Below are positions 23,150 through 31,937 of a DNA stretch of 64,000 nucleotides, in pieces. This DNA comes from Gordonia westfalica. GTDB lineage: Bacteria > Actinomycetota > Actinomycetes > Mycobacteriales > Mycobacteriaceae. The position numbers were made by a program, and so were the translations under genes. The stretch covers positions 44,970 through 108,969 of the forward strand of contig NZ_FNLM01000030.1 of NCBI RefSeq assembly GCF_900105725.1. Reading direction: 5' to 3'. The first letter of the stretch is position 1; every line of letters begins with the position of its first letter. Under the pieces are notes generated by a model. It worked only from the letters and a program-made list of their open reading frames with translations, ran no database searches and was not told the DNA's origin.

Positions 23150-23836
23150 TTACGCTCCTGTCAGTGCGACCATGTCGGTCGGCGTCGCCGAGATCGCATC
23201 CACCGGTGAGGCACCCGCCGCGGCGTCGGGCAGCAGCAGCCGCCAATCACCGAATGCCGGTGCCCACACGACCGTGGTGTGATTGACCGTCATCGAGCGG
23301 TCCGGCAGCCGGGTGTAGATGTCGACGGATGCCTTGTCGGGGGTGAACGCGGTCAGTTTCCAGCCCTGCACCTGCGGCGCCTGACCGGCTGGCACGCCGG
23401 ACGTGGTCGACAGCTGAATGCGGTTGGTGATGAAGTCATCTCGCGCTTGTCCCGGCGCGAGGAGTTCACGAACAACCTGGGGCCACTGGTCATCGAGCGC
23501 GACCGAGAGACGCACGATGGCATTGACCGCCGCCAACCCAGCGCCCGGAGGGGTGCGGTCAAACCCTCCCGGGGCGATGACATCGGACATCTCGTGGGGG
23601 CCCTCGGCGGCTTGGGGAAGGCGCATCCCGTTGAACTGCACCCACCGCAAATCGGTGGGCGGCGCGGTCAGCGGAATCTGTTGCGGCGTCGACGGCGTGG
23701 CAGTGTCGGGCTCTGATCCGCACCCGGCCAGCAGGCCGATCACCGTGCACACCAGGCCGAGGAGGGTGATCGGTGTGGTGATCAGCCGAAAACCAGCACC
23801 GCGGCCGCGATGTTGCCGGCGATCGCGACCACCCAC
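23150..23836 (-). CDS. Lipoprotein related to the VirB8-like neighbour
   Basis: Lipobox LLAGC after a hydrophobic helix, then a domain similar in pattern to the previous protein: GFDRTPPGAGLAAVNAIVRL parallels the TPQGAALAAW stretch, and the end has VVWAPAFGDWRLLLP. The start is not certain. No ATG is available, and the GTG at 23836 (VGGRDRRQHRGRG) gives a basic n-region but overlaps the upstream gene by 55 bp. A CTG at 23785 is the alternative. Stop TAA at 23150. Confidence 0.65.
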   Translation of the reverse strand: MGGRDRRQHRGRGAGFRLITTPITLLGLVCTVIGLLAGCGSEPDTATPSTPQQIPLTAPPTDLRWVQFNGMRLPQAAEGPHEMSDVIAPGGFDRTPPGAGLAAVNAIVRLSVALDDQWPQVVRELLAPGQARDDFITNRIQLSTTSGVPAGQAPQVQGWKLTAFTPDKASVDIYTRLPDRSMTVNHTTVVWAPAFGDWRLLLPDAAAGASPVDAISATPTDMVALTGA

Positions 23837-24051
23837 ACCCCGAAGATGATCTTGGTGAACCACTCCCCCGCGGGGATCTGGGAGAACGGATGCTCGCGCA
23901 CCTTGTCGAAGGCGATCGAGGCACCCAGAAAAACCAGGTGCAGCAGTGCGAGCATGTTGGCTACGAACACGAACCAGCCGCCGATCAGGGTGATGTTGCT
24001 CATCACCTCGGGGGGTAGTTTCGCGTAGGCCACTGTCATGGTGGTGTTCAT
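23782..24051 (-). CDS. Small two-helix membrane protein, pilin-like
   Basis: 89 residues with two transmembrane helices (about 22-48 and 68-88) separated by a short charged loop (FDKVREHPFSQIPAGEW). Size, position beside the channel genes and similarity of layout to the next gene suggest VirB2/TrbC-like pilin or minor channel subunits, but no diagnostic motif is present. Confidence 0.65.
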   Translation of the reverse strand: MNTTMTVAYAKLPPEVMSNITLIGGWFVFVANMLALLHLVFLGASIAFDKVREHPFSQIPAGEWFTKIIFGVWVVAIAGNIAAAVLVFG

Positions 24052-24076
24052 CGCTGTAGCTTTCGGTCCGCACAGC

Positions 24077-24367
24077 TCACTGCCCGCCCGCGGCCTGCAG
24101 GATCGTGGCGCCCGTCGCGATCACCATCGTCCCGACGATCGCGCCGATCGCGATCTTCACGCCCTTGCTGTCGCCGCGATCGGTGATCTTGTCCCATGCG
24201 ATGAAGCCGCCGCCGACGACGATCGCCACCGCGCAAGCGAAGTAGGCCAGGAAGGTGGCCCACCCGCCGAAGGTGTTGAGCCGATCAGACAGACCGGGAA
24301 TCGGGATGGGGTTGAACGCCACGTAGGTGGTGGTGGCTGTGGCCGAGGCCAGCGTGGACTGGAGCAT
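24077..24367 (-). CDS. Small two-helix membrane protein, VirB2-like pilin candidate
   Basis: 96 residues. N-terminal segment with NPIPIPGLSDRLNTFGGW, then two hydrophobic helices (about 38-60 and 72-92) with a basic loop (DKITDRGDSKGVK). Two-helix proteins of this size next to TrbL-like and VirB4-like genes are the usual VirB2-type pilin candidates. Good ribosome binding site (GAAGGAACAGATC). Paired with the previous gene, it suggests two pilin-like subunits. Confidence 0.7.
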   Translation of the reverse strand: MLQSTLASATATTTYVAFNPIPIPGLSDRLNTFGGWATFLAYFACAVAIVVGGGFIAWDKITDRGDSKGVKIAIGAIVGTMVIATGATILQAAGGQ

Positions 24368-24413
24368 GATCTGTTCCTTCTCGTGAGGTGTGGAGGGTTG
24401 TGCAGTTGTGCCG

Positions 24414-25046
24414 TTACGGGGTTGTGCGGTTGTCGTTCGACATCACCGCGACCGCGGCGTCTCGCAGGCCCTGGCCGACGGCGGCAACGTCCGGGGCGAC
24501 GACGGTGCGCGGATCGGCCCGCCGCGCCGCCGGCGCGGGATCGGGGCCGGTCGAGGGCAGCTCGTTGAGCGGGGTGTCGACGAGGAAGTCGTGCCAGGAG
24601 ATGTGCCACACGTTCGCGAAAAGGCCCGACCCGACCAGCAATTCACGATCGCGGCGGAGCCGGGCGGTCGGCTTTCCCTTCCGCCCGGCTACCAGCACCA
24701 AACCCAGCAACTGCACATGGGCTGGCGCATTGTTCGTCGCGTACTGGCGCGCGGCCAGCGACGCCGCGGCCAGGCCGCGCGCCGATTCCCGCGCAACGAG
24801 TACCGCGAACGGTGGCTCGTCGGCCCGCCCGGGCCACAACTGGCCGGAATCGCCGACATGCTCGAGCTGGGCCGCGAGCGTGGATACACCAGCACCGCCG
24901 TGGCAGCCCACGGCCGCCACCAGATGCGCCGGTAACCGGGTCGTGCGCCGCCCCAACATCTCCGATGCGCTCGGCGGCAAAATCGACGCACCCCGAATCG
25001 CTCCGGCGTTCTGCGCCGCCGACACCGTCTCCACACTCGCGGCCAT
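24414..25046 (-). CDS. P-loop protein of DUF6668 type
   Basis: 210 residues. A degenerate Walker A, GCHGGAGVSTLA (about residues 47-58), and the region after it resemble the DUF6668/ParA-like proteins found in actinobacterial conjugation clusters. Lys is absent from the usual GKS/T position (GVST), so ATP hydrolysis is doubtful. The Arg/Ala-rich C-terminus is probably flexible. The start lies at the ATG at 25046; the ribosome binding site is weak. Confidence 0.7.
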   Translation of the reverse strand: MAASVETVSAAQNAGAIRGASILPPSASEMLGRRTTRLPAHLVAAVGCHGGAGVSTLAAQLEHVGDSGQLWPGRADEPPFAVLVARESARGLAAASLAARQYATNNAPAHVQLLGLVLVAGRKGKPTARLRRDRELLVGSGLFANVWHISWHDFLVDTPLNELPSTGPDPAPAARRADPRTVVAPDVAAVGQGLRDAAVAVMSNDNRTTP

Positions 25047-25051
25047 CGTTG

Positions 25052-26419
25052 TTATGCCCCCTTCGGCGTGAGCTGCGGGAAGGTGACCTTCAGACCCGGG
25101 ACGGCCTTCTCGGCGTGCCGGGAGAGGTCGACAGCGGCGTCGGTGACGGTCGTGCGCACCTGATCGGCGGCACCGCCCAGAGCCTTGTAGGGGGCTTCGG
25201 CCTGCTCAGCGGTCCAGTTCGCGGCGTAGGTCTGTCCACCAATGGTGGTCTCGGCGTTGACATCTCCACCGACGTTGACCTGGTAATGCACCGCCGGCAG
25301 ACCAGCCTTGGTCGCCTGGTCGGCAGGCAGGTGCAGCTCGAACTGGTTAGCGCCGGGGTTGGGCAGCGGAGCCGGTTGCGGGCGCGGTGGCTGCGGGGCG
25401 CGTCGGTTCGGGTCGGGCTGGCCGGGCAGTCCGGGCTGACGCGGGTTCGCACCCGGATCTCCGGCGCCCAGGGCGTGCGCGAGGAGTCCACCGGCCGTTC
25501 CGCCGGCCACACCACCGACGATCGCCGCGGGGATACCCAGGGCCGCAGCACCGATCGCCGCACCCGCGGCCGCACCGATCGCCGCACCCGGGCCGGTGTT
25601 CGCGCCGGGGAAGGGCACCACCATCGCCGAGCCGATGGCCGCGCCCACCCCGGTGCCGATCAGCGCACCACCGACACCGCCGGTCACCGCCGCAGGAACG
25701 CCCAGTGCGACCGCACCCGCGGTGCCACCGAGAGCCACACCGATGATGGTGGCCGCGGCCTGACGGGACGCTTCGTCTTCGGGCACGCCAACCGAGATGA
25801 GGCCCTGGGCGATCTTCGCTTCGCCATAGGCCGACCACTCGTTGATCGAGACCCGCTGACGGTCGGTCAGCCAGGGAGCATCCCGTTTGAGCTGGTCTTC
25901 CTCGACGAGGAAGTTGCCCACGCGCAACGTCTTCGGGGGCGGGGCGATCGGGCGGACGGGCGCGACCGGGCGAGGCAAGGTGTAGGCCCGCGGCGGTGCC
26001 GGGTTGTACACGGTGTCGTAGTTGGGCTGGTTGTACGCCTGCGGATCGGAGTAGGGCCGATACGGCGCTTCCCGGGGCGGTGCCGGAATTGCGCCCGGGC
26101 CGGGGTTGTAGTTGTAGCTCGGCGCAGTCTGCTGCGGAGGTGCGACCGGTGGGGTTGCGTCGTCGCCACCGCCGCCGACGCCGCCCTGCTCGAAGCCATC
26201 GTCGGTCTCGCCCTGGTCGACACCGCCCTGTTCGTAAGCCGCGGCCGGGCTGTCAACCAGGAGTGTGGCGCCGAAGGAACCGGAAACCATCAGTGCGGCG
26301 AGCACTGTCCCGACGAACGGGATGGCCGGTGGGGCGGTGCGGTGCCGGCGTTGTGCCCGCGACCGCCGCGGCGGGGTGTCGAACCGCGGAGACGTGACCG
26401 CTGGTGAGGTGAGGTACAT
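25052..26419 (-). CDS. Secreted glycine-zipper protein (insoluble-domain type)
   Basis: 455 residues. Signal peptide or anchor (about 33-60), then a Pro/Tyr/Gln-rich linker (about 90-165). A long Gly/Ala-rich segment (about 225-320) has repeated GAAIGAAAGAAIGAAALG-like glycine zippers that could insert into membranes. The C-terminal domain has strands (HYQVNVGGDVNAETTIGGQ). This matches actinobacterial proteins often annotated as insoluble domain protein. It may build a pore or surface structure for transfer; that is inference. Confidence 0.7.
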   Translation of the reverse strand: MYLTSPAVTSPRFDTPPRRSRAQRRHRTAPPAIPFVGTVLAALMVSGSFGATLLVDSPAAAYEQGGVDQGETDDGFEQGGVGGGGDDATPPVAPPQQTAPSYNYNPGPGAIPAPPREAPYRPYSDPQAYNQPNYDTVYNPAPPRAYTLPRPVAPVRPIAPPPKTLRVGNFLVEEDQLKRDAPWLTDRQRVSINEWSAYGEAKIAQGLISVGVPEDEASRQAAATIIGVALGGTAGAVALGVPAAVTGGVGGALIGTGVGAAIGSAMVVPFPGANTGPGAAIGAAAGAAIGAAALGIPAAIVGGVAGGTAGGLLAHALGAGDPGANPRQPGLPGQPDPNRRAPQPPRPQPAPLPNPGANQFELHLPADQATKAGLPAVHYQVNVGGDVNAETTIGGQTYAANWTAEQAEAPYKALGGAADQVRTTVTDAAVDLSRHAEKAVPGLKVTFPQLTPKGA

Positions 26420-26436
26420 GGGAGGGGGTGACCTTT

Positions 26437-27273
26437 CTATTTCTTGTTTCGTGTGACAGACGCGATGTAGGTGCGTTCGCCGATCTGGGTGGTGGTGATG
26501 TTCTGGACATCGGGGTCGGGGTCGCGGGTGCCGTCGGGCAGGATCAACGTGACCTCTGTGCGGTAGGTGTTGGCGCCGGTCTCGGTGATCGACAGGCAGT
26601 ACCGCGCTTGGGGATTGAGCGTGTCGATGCTCGACTGCAAATCGACGGCGCTGCCGATGCCCTCAACGGTGGATGAGGCCAGTGCCCGCGCGGCCGGGCC
26701 GGAACGCCAGTGGAAGTAGGCGTAGTTGAACGCTTTGATCACGTTCGGCCCCGAGGTCAGGTCACCCGGGTCGCGGCCGGTGGTGGTGGGCCCTTCGGTG
26801 GTCGAGGGGCATTCCACTGCATCGGAGAACGGGTCCGGGGTGTTCATCGCGGCGACCGGATCGGTGATGCCGTCGCCTCCCCCGCCGCCAACGACGGCTT
26901 TGATCGAGAACACGATCACCAGCACCGCTGCGACGATCACGCCCACTGAGGCGCCCACGATCAGCAACCACCTGCGTTGCCCCCGTGCCGGTGTCGTCGG
27001 AGGTGGAGTGCTTCGAGCGACAGTCGGTGTGGGATAAACAGTCCCGACGTAAGGGTCGTCCGCGACGTCCTCAAAGTCGGCGACCTGGGGCTCCGCGTGG
27101 GCGGCGTAGCTGTAGCGGTTGTCGTCGAGGGTGTCGACGTCATCGATGGGTGCGGTGATGTCCTGCTCAGCAGGCGTCGGCTCGTCGGTCCACTCGGTGG
27201 GCTGGTCCGGGTGAGGTTCGGCGGTGTGCAGCCAGGACTGCACACTCGGATCGTTCTGCCAACCGGTACTCAT
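26437..27273 (-). CDS. Single-pass membrane protein with extracellular domain
   Basis: 278 residues. Acidic cytoplasmic N-terminus, one transmembrane helix (about 100-125, WLLIVGASVGVIVAAVLVIV). The extracellular domain contains two cysteines (VECPST and ARYCLSI) that may pair, and a strand-rich end (GANTYRTEVTLILPDGTRD). The layout resembles the VirB8-like neighbours, although no family is certain. It shares a 4-bp ATGA overlap with the next gene. Confidence 0.7.
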   Translation of the reverse strand: MSTGWQNDPSVQSWLHTAEPHPDQPTEWTDEPTPAEQDITAPIDDVDTLDDNRYSYAAHAEPQVADFEDVADDPYVGTVYPTPTVARSTPPPTTPARGQRRWLLIVGASVGVIVAAVLVIVFSIKAVVGGGGGDGITDPVAAMNTPDPFSDAVECPSTTEGPTTTGRDPGDLTSGPNVIKAFNYAYFHWRSGPAARALASSTVEGIGSAVDLQSSIDTLNPQARYCLSITETGANTYRTEVTLILPDGTRDPDPDVQNITTTQIGERTYIASVTRNKK

Positions 27274-27689
27274 CCGAACCTCACCTCGCCCCCGGGGCGG
27301 TATGCGCGGGTCCAGCGATCGCAGGCGGCGAGGTGCCAGTGCAGAGGGTGTTCATCGCCGAACACGCCGCGGCGGACCGCGGTCAGCGAGAACGGGTCGA
27401 TGGTGTGCAGGGTGTTGTCGAACACGTCGCGGTAGGTGGCGCCGACCAGAAGTTCTTCCGGCAACGATCCGTTCGAACCAGCCACCAGCACAACGCTGTT
27501 CGCGTCGAGGCGGTAGCCGCGATCACCGGGCAGCACGCACCGAGCCCGTTCGTCGTACGCTTCTTTGAGACGCGTGATGTTGTGGCCGTTGCCCATCCCC
27601 CATCGAGTCGACGCGCAGCCGTTCTCATCGGTCAAAATCACCGAGATGGCCGGGTCGGTGACTGCGGTGACCAGATCGACGGGACTCAA
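27270..27689 (-). CDS. Hypothetical 139-aa protein
   Basis: No family recognised. It is predicted cytoplasmic, with mixed strands and helices (VVLVAGSNGSLPEELLVGATYRD, about residues 67-89). It is coupled at both ends: its ATG overlaps the stop of a 35-codon leader ORF, and its own stop overlaps the next gene by 4 bp. Confidence 0.65.
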   Translation of the reverse strand: MSPVDLVTAVTDPAISVILTDENGCASTRWGMGNGHNITRLKEAYDERARCVLPGDRGYRLDANSVVLVAGSNGSLPEELLVGATYRDVFDNTLHTIDPFSLTAVRRGVFGDEHPLHWHLAACDRWTRAYRPGGEVRFG

Positions 27690-27793
27690 CCACGCCGGCT
27701 CACCTGCATGCGGGCTGATAGGACGATCCGAATAGTCGGGGTGGTGAGAAGCATGCCCCCGAGCGGGGGCCGGAGTGCACTGTCACTGAACAT
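27686..27793 (-). CDS. Short leader ORF, 35 codons
   Basis: The ATG at 27793 has a strong Shine-Dalgarno (GGAAGGAGCGAGTAC before ATG) while the next gene has none of its own. The two overlap as ATGA, so ribosomes finishing this ORF would start on the 139-aa gene. The peptide (MFSDSALRPPLGG...) has no recognisable domain. It may be only a translational coupling leader. Confidence 0.5.
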   Translation of the reverse strand: MFSDSALRPPLGGMLLTTPTIRIVLSARMQVSRRG

Positions 27794-27941
27794 GTACTCG
27801 CTCCTTCCGGAGTGATTCGCTGAGTGCGTGAGTGGAAGAGGGAAAGGGTCTAGCTGGCGGTGGTGGTTCGACCACCACCACAAGCGCGGCACAACCCGTG
27901 CCCGCACACGCGGGAAGGGTTGGCCGAGAGGACGATCAGGC

Positions 27942-29677
27942 TCATTGCGACGCCCCGCTGAGGAACGGTGGCAGGCCGGAGGTGCCGCCGGGCGGTGTGG
28001 TTTGTGGGACCGGTGAGGACGCCGAAGGGGCTGTCTCGGACGGAGCCGAGGGTGACGAGGTGTCGAGCTCCCACGGATACTGCGGTTCCGACGTCGCGGC
28101 GCTCGGCGGCAACGACGTCGTGGTCAATGACGGAAGCGTCGACGAACCAGCGGACCCGTCGCCGAACAGCCACGAGAAGTCGCCGCCGCCGCCGCTGCCG
28201 CTATCGGGCGAGTTCGACGACCCGCCGTCCTTGCCGGCGATGTCGCGTGCGGCCGCCACAATCCAGTCCCCGATCAACTTCGTCGGGGGCTGGCCTGTCG
28301 GTGTCGCCGAGACCTCCGAGTACGAGGCGTGCTGCTTGGCCGCATCCCAGTACTTCAACAGCGAGGACACCTTGAACAGATCGGAGTTCGCTTGGAACTC
28401 GGACTTGAACGCGGTAAACGCCTCAGAGACAAGACGTTCCTGGGTTGCCGGTGGGACCAACGTGACCGCTGCCTGGCCCAGCTTCGCGCCCAGAATGCCG
28501 ACGATGGCCAGCGGATTCGCAGCACCCGCCGTAGCGATCGCAGCGATGGTGCCGGGGGTGGCGACCGTCTGCACAACGGTCTTCACAGCGTTGAACCCGA
28601 TCGTGCCCACCTTGATGACCGCCGACAGCGCGTCCTGCACACTCGGCAATGGCGTACGAGGGTCTGAGGCCACCGCCAACCGCTCCGACAAGGTCTGGCG
28701 CGGTTGGTAACTCAGGGATTCGAGGTTGTTCTCCGACGCCTGGACATCTTCATTGACCACCGGCACCGCGGTCTTCACTGCGGTCAGTGCCAGTGCTTCG
28801 GCGATCGTCGACAACGACCCGATCGGATCGTCCGGGTTGAGTTCCGACTGGCCGGCGATGTTGGTGACCAACCGCGCCAGCGGAGCATTGGCCGGGGCAT
28901 CGCAGGCGAGATCGCCAGGCGTGCACGCGGACAGATAGCGCCCCGCGATGGCCTGGTATGACGTGTCCTCGACGTCGCCGACCGGGGCGATACCGCCGCC
29001 CGGCGCGTTGGTCGTCGACACCGCCACGACCTTGGATACATTCGCGCCGCTGGTCCCCGGCACCGGATCAGGAGAGGTTTGTCCCGGCTTACCGGGGAAC
29101 AACGGTGCACCCTCAGGTCGGCCGGGATCGCCGAGATTGGCCAACAGAGCCAGCTTGTCGGCGCCGATCGCTGCTTTGCCACCGACGATGTCGTTCAACA
29201 CGATCCGGGTGACGTGAGCGCCCTGAGAGTAACCAACCAGCCCGAACTTAGTGTCCGGGCACGCAGCCGCTTTGTCCTTGATCCAGGACAAGGTCTTGGC
29301 GACCGCGCCCTGAACGGACTGCTCGTACGGAACCTTCCCCCCAGCTACAGCACCACCGAAGCCGGCGTCGTAGGGCACATATGCGCGATCCATATCCCCG
29401 CGTGCGGCCGTGATCGCCGGATGCAGGACCTGGGACAGAAAGCCCGCGTCCTTCGATGGATCGGCGTCTGGCGAGGACTGGCCAGTGCCCTGCACCGCGT
29501 ACACCATCAGACCCGGGCAACCCCCGGCTGCGCCGGCGCCGCCGACACGTTCCCGACCCCGACACTGGCCATGGCAATAACGGCCGTAGCCATCACCGCC
29601 AAGGCCGCCACCCAGGGCGAGCGTCGCGAGTCCTGTCCACCCCTCTGGACAGGACGATGCATCTCTACACTGGTCAC
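27942..29677 (-). pseudogene. Cutinase-like serine esterase, frameshifted behind its signal peptide
   Basis: The mature enzyme begins CPGLMVYAVQGTGQ and carries the esterase nucleophile motif GYSQGA and a cutinase-type Asp region (DLACD). The usual catalytic His is not obvious. A long Ala/Val-rich segment and a Ser/Pro/Gly-rich tail bring it to about 578 residues, much longer than a simple cutinase. The signal peptide (basic stretch, then AALAVMATAVIAMASVGVG, then AAPAQPG) sits in another frame. One additional G in the G5 run (CCCCC at 29521-29525 on the plus strand) joins the two. The start is best at GTG 29677, with GGGGAGG seven bases upstream. First gene of the conjugation block. Confidence 0.75.
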
Positions 29678-30249
29678 CGGGCCACCTCCCCATCGACAGA
29701 TGGGGAGCTGACCCCTCCGGCGACCACACGCGAGCCGTTCGACGGCAAATCAATCGCGCTCGTGCGTAGTCGCCAACCACCGCTCCGGAGAGGGACTGTT
29801 CGACGGCAATCTGACCGTCCCTCTCCGGAGCCCAGGACATTCACTGTCGAACGCAAGCCGACAGCGAGACGCCCAGACCAATCTGACCCACGAGGACCGG
29901 GCTCTAGAAGGTTCCTCACGCGAATTCCTTCACTCCAAGGGTTTCCTCGAAGCCGTAGGAGCAGTCACCCAGACGCGCGTTGTCAGCGCATACCCGCAGG
30001 TACACTGGGCAACGCCCGCCTCGATGCCGGCTCTTACCGCATCGAGCTGGTATTCACCCGGTCCGGACGCCGTTCGAGTCGCCAAACTTCGCAGCGTCCG
30101 GGCTGGGGTCGATCCTTCGTCCTAGGTAACTACTCCGTTCGGTCCACAACCTTTGGGAATAGTCGAGGCGTGTAGTGGTCCCTAGGTGTCTGTACTATAA
30201 CACGGTCTATACTCACACCTTGTGATGATTGCCCAAGGGGTCCTGCACA
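29678..30249. promoter_or_regulatory. Intergenic control region between the conjugation block and XRE regulator
   Basis: About 570 bp without a convincing gene, lying between divergent units. It contains a 15-bp inverted repeat (29782-29831). It also contains a 12-bp direct repeat GTTCGACGGCAA at 29737-29748 and 29798-29809. The hexamer CTAGGT occurs at 30122-30127, 30182-30187 and, just inside the XRE gene, 30254-30259. AT-rich words (ACTATAAC, TCTATACT at about 30194-30213) could be -10 boxes for the plus-strand regulator. The promoter of the minus-strand block should also lie here. Assignment is by position and composition only. Confidence 0.5.
29782..29831. repeat. Perfect 15-bp inverted repeat upstream of the conjugation block
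   Basis: Left arm GCTCCGGAGAGGGAC (29782-29796), right arm GTCCCTCTCCGGAGC (29817-29831), 20-nt spacer. It lies about 105-155 bp upstream of the GTG start of the cutinase-like gene, a suitable place for an operator or an attenuator-like hairpin. One copy of the 12-bp direct repeat falls in the spacer. Confidence 0.7.
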
Positions 30250-30729
30250 GTGTCTAGGTATGAGCGCGCGAGGAATCTCTCTGTGAGCCGTCGTGTTATG
30301 CGGGGCTTCTCCCCTGGTCGGTTGAACCAGCTTCGAGTGGACCGCAACTTTTCTCTCTCGGACCTCGCGCGGCTCGCGAACATTGGAAGAAGCACACTTC
30401 ACCACTGGGAGACCGGGCACGCGACGCCTCAAGTTGACCTGCTGGCCCGGGCCGCTGACACCCTGGGCGTATCGATCGGCGACCTCGTCCATATCCCCGA
30501 ACATGAGCGGTTTCCAGGCGATCTGCGCATCCTGCGGGGCCTGACTCAGCCGCAACTTGGTCGTGAAGCCGAGGTCCCCACCGCCACGGTTGGAGCAATT
30601 GAGCGCGGTGAAGTGGCCCTCACTGAGGAGTACGCACAGCGTTTGGCGGCCGCTTTGGATGTTCCGATCGAGATGTACCGCGCGGCTTACGAGCGCTCGC
30701 GACGCCGGCCTCCCGGTACGCCCGCTTAG
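30250..30729 (+). CDS. XRE-type regulator with two helix-turn-helix domains
   Basis: About 159 residues from GTG 30250 (a TTG at 30229 in the same frame is the alternative; AAGGGG precedes the GTG). First HTH: LNQLRVDRNFSLSDLARLANIGRSTLHHWETG. Second HTH: LRILRGLTQPQLGREAEVPTATVGAIERGE. Tandem Cro/CI-type domains in one chain suggest binding to paired half-sites. Reading away from the conjugation block across a palindrome-rich region, it is the natural candidate for the transfer regulator. Confidence 0.8.
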   Translation: MSRYERARNLSVSRRVMRGFSPGRLNQLRVDRNFSLSDLARLANIGRSTLHHWETGHATPQVDLLARAADTLGVSIGDLVHIPEHERFPGDLRILRGLTQPQLGREAEVPTATVGAIERGEVALTEEYAQRLAAALDVPIEMYRAAYERSRRRPPGTPA

Positions 30730-30770
30730 GCCAGCGCGCGTCATAAAGCTCGGATGCGGTTGCCGCTCGC

Positions 30771-30806
30771 CACGTTCGCCACGTTCGCCACGTTCGCCTC
30801 GTTCGA
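30771..30806. repeat. 9-bp tandem repeat CACGTTCGC
   Basis: Three exact copies (30771-30797) followed by one degenerate copy (CTCGTTCGA, 30798-30806). It lies in the 290-bp gap between the two XRE regulator genes. Such short tandem sites could be regulator half-sites or a replication-slippage tract. The rest of the gap holds related words ACTTACGCATAAC and GTACGTTAC (about 30863-30893) and a possible TTGACC -35 box at 30922-30927. Confidence 0.6.
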
Positions 30807-31020
30807 CGAGCAGCGGGAGGCGCCGAGGCGAGGAAAGGTGCGCTCGATCGACAGGTACGAGTAACTTACGCATAACATCGCCGTACGTTACCTCTAGATG
30901 TGCAGATCCGCTACGCTAACCTTGACCAAAGCGTAAGAGTTTCCGGCTATGAGACGGGGTTCATTGTCAAGCGCGACCTCGTTGCGAAGACACCGCACAA
31001 AACCGAATAGGGTGCGGGGT

Positions 31021-31701
31021 GTGGCCAACAACCAGCGCTTCGGACGGCTCGTCGAGGCTCGGCGCCGAGAGCTCGGCATGTCTCAATCCGCCGTCCGCGA
31101 GGCTGGCGGACCAAGCAGCTTGACGGTGCGGAGGCTCGAGCACGGTGAGATAGCGCAGCCGGACTTCGTTACCTTCGGAAAGCTTGATCAAGCGCTCCAG
31201 TGGATGCCCGGCAGCGCGGGCAGGGCCTTCGAGGGCGGTGAGCCGACTCCAATCACAGGAAATGTTGGTTCCAACGCGTCTGCACGGGAAGAGCCAACCG
31301 ACCCTCGACGAGCCAGGCCAGCCCAGCCGGTTACGGCCTTCGAGCACGGCGTGGTTCTGCGTACCGACGCGCTGGCCGAACTCACCCGCAACGGCCGGGC
31401 GCTCGACGCGCTACCTGTTGATCTGGCTGACGACGTCCAAGCGGGCATCTCCGAACTGCGGTACACAATCGACCGGCTCACCCGAGCTTGGATTATCCGC
31501 CTTGCCGAAAGCTTCCGTAGAGAAGGCAACCTCGCCGATCTCGTGATCGCCCTGGATGATCACCTTCGGTCGAACCCCAGTCAGGGAACCGCTGAGGATA
31601 TTGACGACCTTCGGTACCTTCGGTGGCTAGCCGGCTACTACCAGACCCCCTCAGACGAAGAGCGTGAGCGGTACGAACGCCGATTTGCGCGCAGTCAGTG
31701 A
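31021..31701 (+). CDS. XRE-family regulator with long C-terminal domain
   Basis: About 226 residues from GTG 31021 (VANNQRFGRLVEARRR); the frame is open upstream to 30949, but the GTG places the HTH at the normal N-terminal position. HTH: LGMSQSAVREAGGPSSLTVRRLEHGE. The C-terminal two thirds (ALPVDLADDVQAGISELRYTIDRL and on) is helical and of unknown function. It is followed with a GTGA overlap by the EspR-like pseudogene. Confidence 0.78.
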   Translation: MANNQRFGRLVEARRRELGMSQSAVREAGGPSSLTVRRLEHGEIAQPDFVTFGKLDQALQWMPGSAGRAFEGGEPTPITGNVGSNASAREEPTDPRRARPAQPVTAFEHGVVLRTDALAELTRNGRALDALPVDLADDVQAGISELRYTIDRLTRAWIIRLAESFRREGNLADLVIALDDHLRSNPSQGTAEDIDDLRYLRWLAGYYQTPSDEERERYERRFARSQ

Positions 31702-31712
31702 AGGCAGGAAAT

Positions 31713-31883
31713 GTGATCCCACCTCTGAGCGAGCGCATCAGCAGACTTGTCACTTTTGGGCATAGCCGGCATGAACCGGCACTCACCGACCGTCAGATAG
31801 CGGACAAGGTATCCACGGCGGTAAACGCTCCAGTGCCCGAAGACCTAATCCGCGGGCTACGAGAAGGTACAGAGAAGGTGGCA
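31713..31883 (+). pseudogene. EspR-like regulator, 5' part (cut by IS3-type element)
   Basis: N-terminal half of a small nucleoid-type/XRE regulator: PPLSERISRLVTFGH, then LTDRQIADKVSTAVNAPVPEDLIRGLREGTEKVA. This matches the layout of EspR-like proteins, whose HTH reads like ...YLSQLRSG. A GTG at 31713 follows AGGCAGGA; a GTG at 31698 overlapping the previous stop is possible. The frame runs into the IS and stops at its TAA. Confidence 0.72.
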
Positions 31884-31937
31884 GGTCCCCGATAACCGGT
31901 CCAGTCGGTCCTAGAGCCAGTTCTTTCTTGCGGTCGG

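Noticed and set aside
24812..26407. 531-codon plus-strand open frame
   Set aside because: Antisense of the glycine-zipper protein; Arg/Gly-rich with no start signal.
27942..29840. Cutinase-like ORF starting at 29840 without a signal peptide
   Set aside because: The first 100 residues of that frame are shadow-like, while a good signal peptide with ribosome binding site exists one frame away.
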